Assembly: GCF_014805825.1 (NCBI RefSeq)
Contig: NZ_CP061941.1
Coordinates: 3,844,001 to 3,908,000 of the forward strand
Direction of reading: 5' to 3'
Origin: Marinomonas algicola
Lineage (GTDB): Bacteria > Pseudomonadota > Gammaproteobacteria > Pseudomonadales > Marinomonadaceae
DNA length: 64,000 bases
Shown here: in pieces, positions 44,395 through 53,431 of the stretch
Position numbering within the stretch: position 1 is the first letter of the stretch
Layout: every line of letters starts with the position of its first letter
Made by a program: the position numbers and the translations under genes
The notes under the pieces: generated by a model
Database searches by the model: none
What the model saw: only the letters and a program-made list of their open reading frames with translations
Told to the model about the DNA's origin: nothing

Positions 44395-44748
44395 ATGGAA
44401 AATCGGAGTTTAGAGTTAGCGGCTGCAAGAAAATTATTTTTCAGATTTAATAACGCGGTTGAAATCTTGGCAACGCACTCAGGAGTTATTAACTATAGAG
44501 TCAACTGTGCGTATTTTACTGGCCTTAACGCCATCAAAACAAAAGATTTTCAGCTTGATGAATTAAAAGAGATTGCTAACAAGTTTACTCTTTTAAAGGA
44601 AAAAGTAGAAAGAGATACTGATGGCTGGGATCAAAACAAAGCGTATCCCCTGGCTAAAATAGATGAACATAGAGCACTTGGTTACGCCAGTGATATTTTT
44701 GAAATATATCAGGATCTAATTGAAATCATAAAAGAGCCAAAAGATTAA
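44395..44748 (+). CDS. Small protein of unknown function
   Basis: I do not recognise this 117-residue protein. It is soluble, helical and charged, begins MENRSLELAAARKLFFRFNNA, and has no signal peptide or membrane segment. AAGG lies about 10 nt before the ATG. It stands alone on the plus strand between two minus-strand core genes (dsbC and rplS), a slot that in pseudomonads holds other genes, so it looks like an acquisition or lineage-specific gene. Tandem 12-mers lie just upstream. Confidence 0.6.
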   Translation: MENRSLELAAARKLFFRFNNAVEILATHSGVINYRVNCAYFTGLNAIKTKDFQLDELKEIANKFTLLKEKVERDTDGWDQNKAYPLAKIDEHRALGYASDIFEIYQDLIEIIKEPKD

Positions 44749-44854
44749 ACGCCCTTATTGCGCCAAAAAAAGAAACGCTAACATCTATTAATAAACACAT
44801 TGTCTTATAGGGCGCAAAGCAATTAATGACGCTGACCGCCCTATTGACAGACAT

Positions 44855-44883
44855 AAAAAAAGACAGCCGAGGCTGCCTTTTTT
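44855..44883 (-). terminator. Intrinsic terminator of the rpsP-rimM-trmD-rplS operon
   Basis: On the minus strand GGCAGC pairs with GCTGTC (one G-U) around the tetraloop CTCG. A-rich sequence precedes it and T7 follows. It starts about 18 nt past the rplS stop. Confidence 0.9.
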
Positions 44884-44900
44884 CAGATAAGATCTTAATC

Positions 44901-45263
44901 TTAGCGTTTTGCCAACTTCTCTTTGATACGAGCTGATTTACCAGAACGATCGCGAAGATAGTAGATTTTCGCTTGACGAACATCACCACGACGCTTAACA
45001 GCAATGCTGTCAACCAATGGGCTGTAAGTCTGGAAAGAACGCTCAACACCAACACCGTTCGAAATTTTACGAACAGTGAAAGCCGAGTTAAGACCACGGT
45101 TACGTTTCGCGATTACAACACCTTCGTAGGCCTGTAGACGCTCACGCGTACCTTCTTTAACTTTAACTTGAACAACAACAGTGTCACCAGGTCCGAAGGC
45201 CGGGATTTCTTTTGTCATTTGTTCAGCTTCAAGCTGCTGAATAATTAATGTTTTGCTGCTCAT
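44901..45263 (-). CDS. rplS: 50S ribosomal protein L19
   Basis: Component of the large subunit at the 30S-50S interface. The 120-residue product contains FGPGDTVVVQVKVKEGTRERLQAYEGVVIAKRNRG and the basic C-terminus RGDVRQAKIYYLRDRSGKSARIKEKL, diagnostic for L19. The ATG at 45261-45263 follows GGGAG; a longer frame of five codons is ignored. It is the last gene of the rpsP operon. Confidence 0.98.
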   Translation of the reverse strand: MSSKTLIIQQLEAEQMTKEIPAFGPGDTVVVQVKVKEGTRERLQAYEGVVIAKRNRGLNSAFTVRKISNGVGVERSFQTYSPLVDSIAVKRRGDVRQAKIYYLRDRSGKSARIKEKLAKR

Positions 45264-45336
45264 GGATTTGACTCCCAATGATTTGGTTTCTTACCAAGTG
45301 GAAGAAATATCTTCCACTCTGATAAGTTCACAATTC

Positions 45337-46089
45337 CTACTCTGCCGAGGTTGAATCTTCAGTTTCGTGAATAAACTCTTTCAACAACTCTTGCTGTTCC
45401 TTGTCCAACTCAAGGTCTTGCAAGAGGTCTGGCCGGCGTAGCAAAGTTCTTCCGAGCTTTTGCTTTAAACGCCAACGTCTAATCTCCTCATGGTTCCCGC
45501 TAAGTAGTACAGACGGCACAGGCGTCTCATTTAATACTTCCGGTCGAGTATAGTGCGGACAATCTAACAACCCATCAGAAAACGAATCTTCCTCTGCGGA
45601 TGCTTTGTGCCCCAATACATCTGGAATCATACGAAACACAGAATCCATCAGAACCATTGCCGGCAACTCGCCACCACTTAACACAAAGTCGCCAATAGAC
45701 CACTCTTCATCAACCTGAGATTGAATCAAACGCTCATCAACGCCTTCATAACGTCCAGCTACCAGAATTAATTCTGCTTGTTTAGCAAGACATTGCACAC
45801 CTTCCTGCGTGAGTGTGCGCCCTTGAGGGGACAGAAAAATAACTTTTGCATTGGGTAACTTTTTACGAGCCACTTCAATTGCATCATTTAGGGGTTGAAC
45901 TTTCATCAACATCCCTGGACCACCACCATAAGGTCGATCATCAACGGTCTTATGCTTGTCATGAGTAAAGTCACGAGGATTTAAAAAGTCTATTTCAACC
46001 AAACCTGACTTAACGGCTCTCCCTGTTACACCATATTGGGTAATAGCTTGAAACATTTCAGGAAACAGTGAAACAACACTTACCCGCAC
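45337..46089 (-). CDS. trmD: tRNA (guanine37-N1)-methyltransferase TrmD
   Basis: SPOUT methyltransferase making m1G37 in tRNAs with a G36-G37 pair, preventing frameshifts. The 250-residue protein starts MRVSVVSLFPEMFQAITQYG and has the deep trefoil knot with LVAGRYEGVDERLI, WSIGDFVLSGGELPAM (about 131-146) and the C-terminal SVLLSGNHEEIRRWRLKQKLGRTLLRRPDLL. It lies 25 bp after rimM. Confidence 0.98.
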   Translation of the reverse strand: MRVSVVSLFPEMFQAITQYGVTGRAVKSGLVEIDFLNPRDFTHDKHKTVDDRPYGGGPGMLMKVQPLNDAIEVARKKLPNAKVIFLSPQGRTLTQEGVQCLAKQAELILVAGRYEGVDERLIQSQVDEEWSIGDFVLSGGELPAMVLMDSVFRMIPDVLGHKASAEEDSFSDGLLDCPHYTRPEVLNETPVPSVLLSGNHEEIRRWRLKQKLGRTLLRRPDLLQDLELDKEQQELLKEFIHETEDSTSAE

Positions 46090-46114
46090 ATTTAACCCTT
46101 TACAAAAATAATCG

Positions 46115-46657
46115 TTAAAACTCTGGATCCCAATCTACAACCATCTCTTGCTGCTCTAAGTTAACGCTTAAAACATATTGATCAGGTACGTAAGGAAGCA
46201 AGCGCTCTTCGCGATCAAAACTGCCTTCACAAGCTCGAACAACAAGCACATCATTCGCACCTGTTTCCATCATCTGAAAAACTTTACCTAAGAGGACACC
46301 CTCTTTGGTGATGACCTTCAATCCTTCCAATTGACTCCAGTAATAATCACCATCGTCAAGATCTGGTAGATTGCTTGCATCGATATAAACGTCCATACCG
46401 CAGATTTCTTTTACAAGATCTCTATCGTTATAACCTTTAACCGCTGCCACCAAGCCTCGCCCTTGAAGACGACCTTGGTTCAATTCAATCGATTTCCAAC
46501 CGCTAGCGGTTTTCAACCACCAATTTGGGTAATCAAAGATCCCCTGCATTGGGTCGGTGTGTGAATATAACTTCACCCACCCTTTCACGCCAAAAACCGA
46601 AGTGATGCGTCCAACAACAAGCGGTTGCCCTGGAGCGGCTTGTTTATCTTTAGACAT
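46115..46657 (-). CDS. rimM: Ribosome maturation factor RimM
   Basis: Binds S19 in the 30S head and assists 16S rRNA maturation. The 180-residue protein has the N-terminal RimM domain (VVGRITSVFGVKGWVKLYSHTD, about 14-35) and a C-terminal PRC-barrel domain (YYWSQLEGLKV ... LLPYVPDQYVLSV). It sits between rpsP (14 bp) and trmD. Confidence 0.96.
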   Translation of the reverse strand: MSKDKQAAPGQPLVVGRITSVFGVKGWVKLYSHTDPMQGIFDYPNWWLKTASGWKSIELNQGRLQGRGLVAAVKGYNDRDLVKEICGMDVYIDASNLPDLDDGDYYWSQLEGLKVITKEGVLLGKVFQMMETGANDVLVVRACEGSFDREERLLPYVPDQYVLSVNLEQQEMVVDWDPEF

Positions 46658-46671
46658 ACCTACCTCAATAA

Positions 46672-46920
46672 TTAAACGTTTTTGCTAGCATCTTTTACAA
46701 GCTGAGCAACACGGTCAGACAGTTGAGCACCTTGAGATACCCAATGGTTAACGCGATCTAAATCGATGCGTAAACGTTCTTCTTGACCACGAGCAACTGG
46801 GTTAAAGAAACCAAGACGCTCGATATAACGACCATCACGAGCACAACGGCTATCAGCCACGTTCAAGTGATAGAAAGGACGCTTTTTAGAGCCTCCACGA
46901 GAAAGACGAATAGTTACCAT
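46672..46920 (-). CDS. rpsP: 30S ribosomal protein S16
   Basis: An 82-residue small-subunit protein beginning MVTIRLSRGGSKKRPFYHLNVADSR, with DGRYIERLGFFNP, the canonical S16 N-terminal half. It is the first gene of rpsP-rimM-trmD-rplS. Confidence 0.98.
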   Translation of the reverse strand: MVTIRLSRGGSKKRPFYHLNVADSRCARDGRYIERLGFFNPVARGQEERLRIDLDRVNHWVSQGAQLSDRVAQLVKDASKNV

Positions 46921-47116
46921 ATTATTGGTTCCTTATTGCTTAACGAAACACCTCTTGCATCGGCAAATTTGAGCCATAGATCAAGAAGGCGGCATATTCT
47001 AGTTGATATAAAGAAAAAACAAAAGCGAAGTTTCACTACTTCTGCTGTTTTTTCCAACAATTTTCCAAAATTAAAGTCTACATTGCGCATTTAAGCGACA
47101 AACAAAGCACTCAAAT

Positions 47117-48487
47117 TTACATTTTTGGGAATCCACCACCACCTGGCATCATTCCACCCAAACCGCGCATCATCTTTTTCATACCCGATTTGGAACTGAA
47201 TTTCTTCATCATTTTCTGCATTTGCTTATGCTGTTTCAACAAGCGATTGACGTCTTGTATCTGCAAACCTGCACCAGCAGATATTCGTTTTTTACGCGAC
47301 CCATTAATAACATCGGGATTGCGACGCTCTGCTGGAGTCATTGAATTAATCAGTGATTCCATCTGAATAAACATTTTATCGTTTACTTTATCTTGGATGT
47401 TGGCCATCTGACCACCCATACCAGGAAGCTTATCTAACATAGCCCCCATGCCACCCATATTTTTCATTTGTTGCAATTGTTCTTTAAAATCTTCTAGATC
47501 AAAGCCTTTGCCTTTCTGCAGTTTGCCGGCCAATTTTTGCGCTTTGTCTTTATCGATTTTCTGCTCAGCCTCCTCGATCAATGAAAGCATGTCCCCCATA
47601 CCGAGAATACGTGAAGCTAAACGATCAGGATGGAAAGGCTCTAACGCTGTGGTTTTTTCACCTACACCTAAAAACTTAATTGGCTTACCAGTAATATGAC
47701 GAACAGACAAAGCGGCACCGCCACGGGCATCACCATCCGTTTTCGTTAGGATGACACCGGTAAGAGGCAAAACATCACCAAAAGCTTTGGCCGTATTCGC
47801 CGCATCTTGACCTGTCATGGCATCCACCACAAACAAGGTCTCAACCGGATTAATCGCCGCGTGAAGCGCTTTAATCTCAGACATCATGTCTTCATCAATG
47901 GCTAAACGACCAGCCGTATCAACAATCAATACGTCTTTATGAGATTTTTTTGCCACATCAATGGCATTATTGACAATATCAATAGGTTTTTGCGAAATAT
48001 CACTGGGAACGAAACCCACCCCGACTTCATTCGCTAAGGTTTCAAGTTGCTTTATTGCCGCAGGACGATAAACATCCGCACTGACAACCGAGACCGACTT
48101 TTTTTGACGCTCTTTTAAGAATCGAGCCAATTTTGCCGCCGAAGTCGTTTTACCGGCCCCTTGTAAACCTGCAAGTAAAATCACGGCAGGAGAAGCCGCT
48201 CGCAGATTCAATTCATCGTTCGCCTCCCCCATTACCTTTTCAAGCTCTTGTCTGACAATTTTCAAGAATACTTGTCCAGGACTCAGGCTTTTACTGACTT
48301 CTGTACCGATAGCCCGCTCTTTTACACTCCCAATAAAGTCTTTTACAACTGGCAGAGCCACATCGGCCTCAAGCAATGCCATACGGACTTCACGCAATAC
48401 TTCTTGTATATTGTCTTCTGTTAATTTAGCTCGCCCTCGGATTCGATCCAAAGACGAGGTTAAGCGATCAGATAAATTATCAAACAT
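47117..48487 (-). CDS. ffh: Signal recognition particle protein Ffh
   Basis: SRP54 homologue: binds 4.5S RNA and signal sequences and delivers ribosomes to FtsY. The 456-residue protein has the N domain (1-90), the G domain with GLQGAGKTTSAAKLA (about 107-121), DTAGRL (about 191), TKTDGDARGGAALS and a GVGEK closing loop, and a Met-rich M domain (about 300-456) ending in GGMMPGGGG. It lies about 200 bp upstream of rpsP and is divergent from ypjD. Confidence 0.98.
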   Translation of the reverse strand: MFDNLSDRLTSSLDRIRGRAKLTEDNIQEVLREVRMALLEADVALPVVKDFIGSVKERAIGTEVSKSLSPGQVFLKIVRQELEKVMGEANDELNLRAASPAVILLAGLQGAGKTTSAAKLARFLKERQKKSVSVVSADVYRPAAIKQLETLANEVGVGFVPSDISQKPIDIVNNAIDVAKKSHKDVLIVDTAGRLAIDEDMMSEIKALHAAINPVETLFVVDAMTGQDAANTAKAFGDVLPLTGVILTKTDGDARGGAALSVRHITGKPIKFLGVGEKTTALEPFHPDRLASRILGMGDMLSLIEEAEQKIDKDKAQKLAGKLQKGKGFDLEDFKEQLQQMKNMGGMGAMLDKLPGMGGQMANIQDKVNDKMFIQMESLINSMTPAERRNPDVINGSRKKRISAGAGLQIQDVNRLLKQHKQMQKMMKKFSSKSGMKKMMRGLGGMMPGGGGFPKM

Positions 48488-48618
48488 AACAGCCCCAAAA
48501 AAATGTGTTCTATACGGAAAAAAACCGAGATCACGGTTTATCCAATGTTGAATTGCCCCTATTATAGCGGATAAATTATTATCACCCTATACCTTTACTA
48601 AATGGACTATTGAGATTC

Positions 48619-49386
48619 ATGACTCAGACCACACTTTGGATAGCAAGTTTATTCTCCCTTTTTGCTGGCGCGAGCTATTTTTACCGTCCATCAAACAAGG
48701 CCACTCAACTTATTGGCGCCGCTACTATTACCATTAGCGGTATTGCGCTAGTGCTGCTTTTTAATTCAAAGGATGGATTTGACTTTCTAACCATTGGATC
48801 TTTAATTGCCATAATAGGCAGTTTACTGCTTTGGTTTAGCAATCGAAATAAAGATCTTTCGTTATTGCTCACATTTGCTTTTCCATTGTCCGCGCTAATG
48901 TTAATCCTTAATGCAATTGAACCATGGCACTTACGCTCTTTACATAGCCAATCGCTTGGCACATCCATACATATTTTGATTGCGGCGGTAGCGTATAGTT
49001 TATTTACCGCCGCCTGTGGTATATCCATACTTCTGGCATTACAAGAATACCAATTAAAGCACCATCACCTAAGACAACTGTTACGAGTTCCACCATTGCA
49101 AGTATTAGAAGACCTGATGTTTGAGTTTATTTGGGCCGCTTTTATTCTACTGACTATCACCATCGTTACCGGGGTCTATTTCATAGACGATATATTTGCC
49201 CAAAAACTGGTTCACAAAACAGTCTTCACCATCGCTTCATGGGGGGTGTTTGCAGGTTTACTCGCAGGCCATCATTTTATTGGATGGCGAGGTCAACACG
49301 CAGTGAAACTCACTCTTGGTGGCTTCATATTACTCATGCTTGGTTACTTTGGTAGCTCAATCGTTTTACAATTTTTAGCAAGATAG
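48619..49386 (+). CDS. ypjD: CcsA-related membrane protein YpjD
   Basis: A 255-residue polytopic membrane protein (about 8 helices) of the cytochrome c assembly/CcmC-CcsA superfamily. It is usually annotated as an inner-membrane protein next to ffh and corB. The paired histidines of haem-handling relatives have candidates at HSQSLGTSIHI and LLAGHHFIGWRGQHA, but the WWD motif of true CcsA/CcmC is not evident, so haem export is not claimed. The ATG at 48619 has GAG close upstream; a TTG 9 nt earlier is less likely. The ffh/ypjD divergence is conserved in pseudomonads. Confidence 0.85.
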   Translation: MTQTTLWIASLFSLFAGASYFYRPSNKATQLIGAATITISGIALVLLFNSKDGFDFLTIGSLIAIIGSLLLWFSNRNKDLSLLLTFAFPLSALMLILNAIEPWHLRSLHSQSLGTSIHILIAAVAYSLFTAACGISILLALQEYQLKHHHLRQLLRVPPLQVLEDLMFEFIWAAFILLTITIVTGVYFIDDIFAQKLVHKTVFTIASWGVFAGLLAGHHFIGWRGQHAVKLTLGGFILLMLGYFGSSIVLQFLAR

Positions 49387-49470
49387 TAAAATTAGTTCTT
49401 GTCAGTGTTTGACAGCATGCTTTGAAACGACTAATAATCAACATTCTTAATTCTATAAGGTCTAATTTTT

Positions 49471-50727
49471 TTGAACGATGTCCCCTTAAGTATTCTTGGT
49501 GGAATACTGTTTTGTCTTATTATATTTTCCGCGTTCTTCTCCAGTTCAGAGACAGGAATGCTATCGGTCAATAAATACCGTCTAAAACACCTAGCGAAGA
49601 ATAAAAATCGCTCTGCAATAAAAGTAAGTCAGTTACTTGAACGCCCCGATAGGTTGATTGGAGTCATTCTTATCGGCAATAATTTTGTCAACATCCTTGC
49701 TTCAGCCATTGCGACCGTTATCGCCGTTCGTCTTTGGGGCGATGCCGGCATTGCCATCGCAACGGCGGCACTTACATTAATCATCCTTATTTTCGCAGAA
49801 GTGACCCCCAAAACATTGGCCACCATTCACCCAGAAAGAATAGCCTTCCCAGCGTCATGGGTGCTCAACATACTGCTTAAACTGCTTTATCCCTTAGTTG
49901 TCGTTGTTAACCTGATTTCTAATGGTCTACTGAGGTTAATGGGAGTACATGCGAACCAAGGAAACCAAGACAACATCAGCTCGGAAGAATTAAGAACAAT
50001 AGTAAACGAAGCAAGTGGTCTTATTCCCGCGGCCCACCAAGAGATGTTAATTTCCATATTGGACCTTGAAAAAGTATCAGTCGAAGACATTATGATTCCC
50101 CGTAATGAAGTAATCGGTATTGATATTGAAGACGACATAGAAGAAATCATTGAGCAAATATGCCAGTCAAGACATACCAGAATGCCTGTATACAGCGGTG
50201 AAATAAACAAGGTAATCGGTATTCTGCATGCTCGCCACGCCGCCGTTTTTTTAAGAGAAGAGAGCCCGTCAAAAGCGGCCCTATTGAAAGCAACGGTAGA
50301 ACCCTACTTTATTCCTGAAAGCACTTCTTTAAATACTGTGCTATTGAATTTTCAGCAAGGCCACCAGCAAATGGGATTGGTCGTCGATGAATATGGCGAT
50401 GTTCAAGGAATAGCCACGCTAGAAGACGTACTAGAAGAGATTGTCGGTGAGTTCACGCCTCCAACGGAAAACGAGGAAGACGAAATAAAAACGCTCGAAG
50501 ATGGTTCTTTTAGAATAGAAGGCACAATTCACATCAGAGAAATAAACAAAACGTTAAATTGGCACCTTCCTACCGATGGACCAAAAACACTCAATGGCTT
50601 GATTATTGAAACCCTAGAATTAATTCCAGAACATCCAATCGGGTTAAAAGTGGGTAATTATTTAATTGAAATATTGGAAATAGAAGACAAGGTTGTGAAA
50701 TACGCCAAATTAAGACTCAGAAGGTAA
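49471..50727 (+). CDS. corB: CNNM/CorC-family transporter CorB (HlyC-like)
   Basis: A 418-residue inner-membrane protein associated with Mg2+/Co2+ efflux or resistance. An N-terminal DUF21/CNNM domain (about 5-175, four helices; FFSSSETGMLSVNKYRLKHLA, IGNNFVNILASAIATVIA, EVTPKTLA) is followed by a CBS pair (about 200-325; EDIMIPRNEVIGIDI, GLVVDEYGDVQGIATLEDVLEEIVGE) and a CorC/HlyC C-terminal domain (about 335-415). It starts with TTG at 49471, with TAAGG about 12 nt upstream. No ATG could replace it without losing the conserved first helix. The nudix gene follows by 4 bp. Confidence 0.9.
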   Translation: MNDVPLSILGGILFCLIIFSAFFSSSETGMLSVNKYRLKHLAKNKNRSAIKVSQLLERPDRLIGVILIGNNFVNILASAIATVIAVRLWGDAGIAIATAALTLIILIFAEVTPKTLATIHPERIAFPASWVLNILLKLLYPLVVVVNLISNGLLRLMGVHANQGNQDNISSEELRTIVNEASGLIPAAHQEMLISILDLEKVSVEDIMIPRNEVIGIDIEDDIEEIIEQICQSRHTRMPVYSGEINKVIGILHARHAAVFLREESPSKAALLKATVEPYFIPESTSLNTVLLNFQQGHQQMGLVVDEYGDVQGIATLEDVLEEIVGEFTPPTENEEDEIKTLEDGSFRIEGTIHIREINKTLNWHLPTDGPKTLNGLIIETLELIPEHPIGLKVGNYLIEILEIEDKVVKYAKLRLRR

Positions 50728-50731
50728 TCAG

Positions 50732-51268
50732 ATGCGTTTTTGTCCTAAATGCGGTACTCAAGTTAGTTTTCAAACGCCTCCTGGTGATAATAGAGAGAGA
50801 GCCGTTTGCGCGAACTGCCATCATATTGACTACGACAATCCAAATGTCATAACAGGCACCATCCCAATTTTTGAAAATAAAGTACTTTTGTGCAAACGTA
50901 ATATTGAACCGAGGTTAGGATATTGGACATTACCCGCTGGTTTTATGGAGAATCAAGAGACCACCAAAGAGGGCGCACTTAGAGAAACCCTTGAAGAAAG
51001 TGGCTCAGACGCTATCTGCGGACCGGCTTTTAGCATGATTAGCATCCCACACATTAATCAAATCCATTTATTCTATTTAGCAAGGTTGCCAAAAGCCGAT
51101 TTTCACCCTACGGAAGAGAGCTCAGAAGTAGAACTTTTTGATTATGATCAAATCCCATGGGATGACATCGCCTTTAGCAGTGTTAGCAAAACCCTTAAAT
51201 TTTATTTGGAAGACTTAAAGAATGGGTCCTTTGAATTTCACGAAGACACCATTTATCCTGTAGAGTAA
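50732..51268 (+). CDS. Zinc-ribbon Nudix hydrolase
   Basis: A 178-residue soluble hydrolase. An N-terminal zinc ribbon (CPKCG ... CANCHH, about 4-30) precedes a Nudix fold with the box GFMENQETTKEGALRETLEESG (about 70-91, catalytic RE-x-x-EE intact). This matches a group near NudC/NUDT14-like ADP-ribose or NAD(H) pyrophosphatases, but it lacks the SQPWPFPxS motif of NAD-decapping NudC, so the substrate is open. It is translationally close to corB (4-bp gap) and converges on the NIF3-like gene. Confidence 0.85.
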   Translation: MRFCPKCGTQVSFQTPPGDNRERAVCANCHHIDYDNPNVITGTIPIFENKVLLCKRNIEPRLGYWTLPAGFMENQETTKEGALRETLEESGSDAICGPAFSMISIPHINQIHLFYLARLPKADFHPTEESSEVELFDYDQIPWDDIAFSSVSKTLKFYLEDLKNGSFEFHEDTIYPVE

Positions 51269-51275
51269 AACGCTA

Positions 51276-51584
51276 TCAAAGAATAATTTCAACAAGGTAA
51301 TACGGTACAACCTCATAGGGATGGCTCTTTTTCAAGGCTTGCACGCACTCATCTTTAACATCTTTTGCAATCGCCATTTCAACTCGATACTCCTCCTCTT
51401 TATGTATCTCACCAATTGTCCCTAAAAAGGGATTGCTTGACGACCCAGGCTTAAACTGCCCCTCACCAAGCACTTGCCAACAGCAATTTTCATAACCGTC
51501 CATAGAACCACCACCCACCGCAAAGATAGCGCTTTTTACACTCTCAACATGAGATACAGGGACGTTAAAAACTAAAGAATACAT
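51276..51584 (-). CDS. YqfO/NIF3-CutA-like domain protein
   Basis: A 102-residue protein equal to the stand-alone insert domain of NIF3/YqfO proteins, a CutA/PII-like ferredoxin fold. It contains VPVSHVESVKSAIFAVGGG, YENCCWQVLGEGQFKPG and a C-terminal HPYEVVPYYLVEI, the HPYE(V/T)P motif typical of the group. The function is unknown; metal binding is often suggested. The ATG at 51582-51584 has GGAAG 6 nt upstream. Confidence 0.8.
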   Translation of the reverse strand: MYSLVFNVPVSHVESVKSAIFAVGGGSMDGYENCCWQVLGEGQFKPGSSSNPFLGTIGEIHKEEEYRVEMAIAKDVKDECVQALKKSHPYEVVPYYLVEIIL

Positions 51585-51639
51585 AACCACTTCCTAAAAT
51601 AATGGAGATAAAGTGTCTCATTTACCGAATGACGCCAAA

Positions 51640-52509
51640 TTAAAATAAAGAGTCTTGCTCAGGCCGCGCAGGTAAAGCGATACGAGCCGAGTACTCTGGC
51701 AACAAATCGAGCATTTTTTGTTCGAGAACTTGAGCTAACATAGGAGCCTTAACGTTATCCGATGAATGAACAAAAACATAGGGCGAATGGCCCAAATTCA
51801 TCCAGCGTACTAACTTATGAGCCCATTGCTCTAAATACACCTCATTTAAGGGTAGATCTGGATGCCCTATGAAGCGCACAACAGGCTGACTTGATGTGGC
51901 AATAGGATGACAAGGTACTCTCGGCTTTTTCGACTGCGCCTCAACCAAACTGCCACAATACGCCTCGGTTGAGAATATCGGACGTGAGTCCATAATAACT
52001 CGGTTCATTTTCTTGTCTGACAGCATTCGCAGAAAGGCGGACTCTTCCTCACTTTTATTAAAAAAGGCTTGATGCCTCACCTCTACCGATAAAGGCGTCT
52101 TTAATGACCAAACCTCACATAATCGCTTAATATAAGATAAGTCGTTAGGACCAACAGTGGCAGGGAATTGCATCATAGTCACCCCAACTTTGTCTTCAAA
52201 AGCGCTCAATTGCTTACAAAATTCACTTAATTTTTTGCAGCTCGATTTGATTGTTTGCTCACTAAGATGATGGGTTACGGTTTGGGGGATTTTAAATGAA
52301 AAGCGAAAATCGGCAGGCACCTGCTCATACCACTGGCGAATGGTGTGATCGGTTAAGTCCGTATAAAAACTGCTCCCCACTTCAACACTATTAAAAAAAT
52401 GAGCATACTCCTCCAGTCGAGTAGAACGGCCAGAACCATTAGAATACAGCCACCCCACCCAATCAGGATGATGCCATTGAGCCATGCCAAAATACACCTT
52501 ATTAAACAA
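51640..52509 (-). CDS. DUF72 family protein (YecE-like)
   Basis: A 289-residue protein with the DUF72 TIM-barrel-like fold: VYFGMAQWHHPDW near the N-terminus, EYAHFFNSVEVGSSFYT (about 33-49), FRFSFKIPQTVTH and MMQFPATVGPN. The biochemical role of DUF72 proteins is not established. It follows greB by 11 bp and is probably cotranscribed with it. Confidence 0.88.
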   Translation of the reverse strand: MFNKVYFGMAQWHHPDWVGWLYSNGSGRSTRLEEYAHFFNSVEVGSSFYTDLTDHTIRQWYEQVPADFRFSFKIPQTVTHHLSEQTIKSSCKKLSEFCKQLSAFEDKVGVTMMQFPATVGPNDLSYIKRLCEVWSLKTPLSVEVRHQAFFNKSEEESAFLRMLSDKKMNRVIMDSRPIFSTEAYCGSLVEAQSKKPRVPCHPIATSSQPVVRFIGHPDLPLNEVYLEQWAHKLVRWMNLGHSPYVFVHSSDNVKAPMLAQVLEQKMLDLLPEYSARIALPARPEQDSLF

Positions 52510-52520
52510 AGGTATTCCCT

Positions 52521-53030
52521 CTACACCGTCAACTCAATATACTCTATGTCTTCTAATGAATAGATTTTCTCTTTGCCTTCGACTCGAATCAACACCTCTT
52601 CTCCTTCTTCTTTTTTTAACAATGCTCTGGCTACAGGTGAATCAATACTGATGTAGTCGGGATGGTGGTCTAACTCATCGGGACCGACTATGCGGTAACG
52701 TTTGCTATTTTCTTGTTCGTCTTCAAGGGTTATCCAAGCGCCAAAGAACACCTTACTGCGGTCATTCGGTATACGGTCCACTACCGTACAAGCCTCTAAG
52801 CGTTTTTCTAAATAACGCACACGTCGGTCAATTTCTCGCAATTGTTTTTTGCCGTAAATGTATTCTGCGTTCTCTGAACGATCGCCTTGAGCAGCGGCCT
52901 CTCTAACGGAATCTGTCACTTGGGGACGTTTTTCTTTCCATAAATACTTCAATTCAGACAGTAATTTATCGGCGCCCTCTTTGGTGATATAAGCGGATTT
53001 GGGAGCAGAAGGAGGACGGTAACGACTCAT
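52521..53030 (-). CDS. greB: Transcription elongation factor GreB
   Basis: Enters the RNA polymerase secondary channel and stimulates cleavage of backtracked RNA. The 169 residues comprise an N-terminal coiled coil (about 12-85) with the acidic tip DRSENAEY (catalytic Asp and Glu) and a C-terminal FKBP-like domain (RIVGPDELDHHPDYISIDSPVARALLKKEEGEEV). The HPDYIS... segment and the RPPSAPKS N-terminus distinguish it from GreA. Confidence 0.96.
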   Translation of the reverse strand: MSRYRPPSAPKSAYITKEGADKLLSELKYLWKEKRPQVTDSVREAAAQGDRSENAEYIYGKKQLREIDRRVRYLEKRLEACTVVDRIPNDRSKVFFGAWITLEDEQENSKRYRIVGPDELDHHPDYISIDSPVARALLKKEEGEEVLIRVEGKEKIYSLEDIEYIELTV

Positions 53031-53431
53031 TAATGTATTCCTATTTTTCAGTAGTACGGTAAGTCATGCCGTGACAAGCGTTATTCACCGCATAATTTTT
53101 ACCAGAATGCCACGATTTTATCATAACCAGACCCGCTCCTATTAACCTATTCGAAGGAAGAAAAAACCTCCTATTAAGAGATGTATCGATCCGTTATGTC
53201 TTATGATACAAACTCATTGTGTTTCCAATCAAAAGAACTCACCATTCAACACCTATTCATAAGGATTTGGTTTTAGAAGAAACAAGCTTGTGGTTCAATG
53301 GTTATCGTTGGTCAACAGGTTCATTTTCAAAATGCAACTCGCCTCGGTCCGACGCAATCGCGCACTTATTGTCTGAGTTTAAAGCTAAATTCTGTCTTAA
53401 TTAAGCGGCATAAGGAATACAAGGAGTCAAT
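53031..53431. other. Gap between greB and a secreted protein gene
   Basis: About 400 bp. The right side carries the promoter region of the secreted-protein gene, with ACAAGGAGT before its ATG. A 61-codon open frame from GTG 53219 to 53404 has no ribosome site and no recognised similarity; I do not call it. No structured RNA or repeat stands out. Confidence 0.45.

Noticed and set aside
44751..44817. Long-range inverted repeat TTGCGCC/GGCGCAA downstream of the 117-residue gene
   Set aside because: A seven-base match with a loop of about 46 nt and competing pairings; not convincing as a terminator or RNA element.
53219..53404. A 61-codon frame upstream of the secreted protein
   Set aside because: GTG start without a ribosome site, no hydrophobic or domain signature and no recognised similarity.
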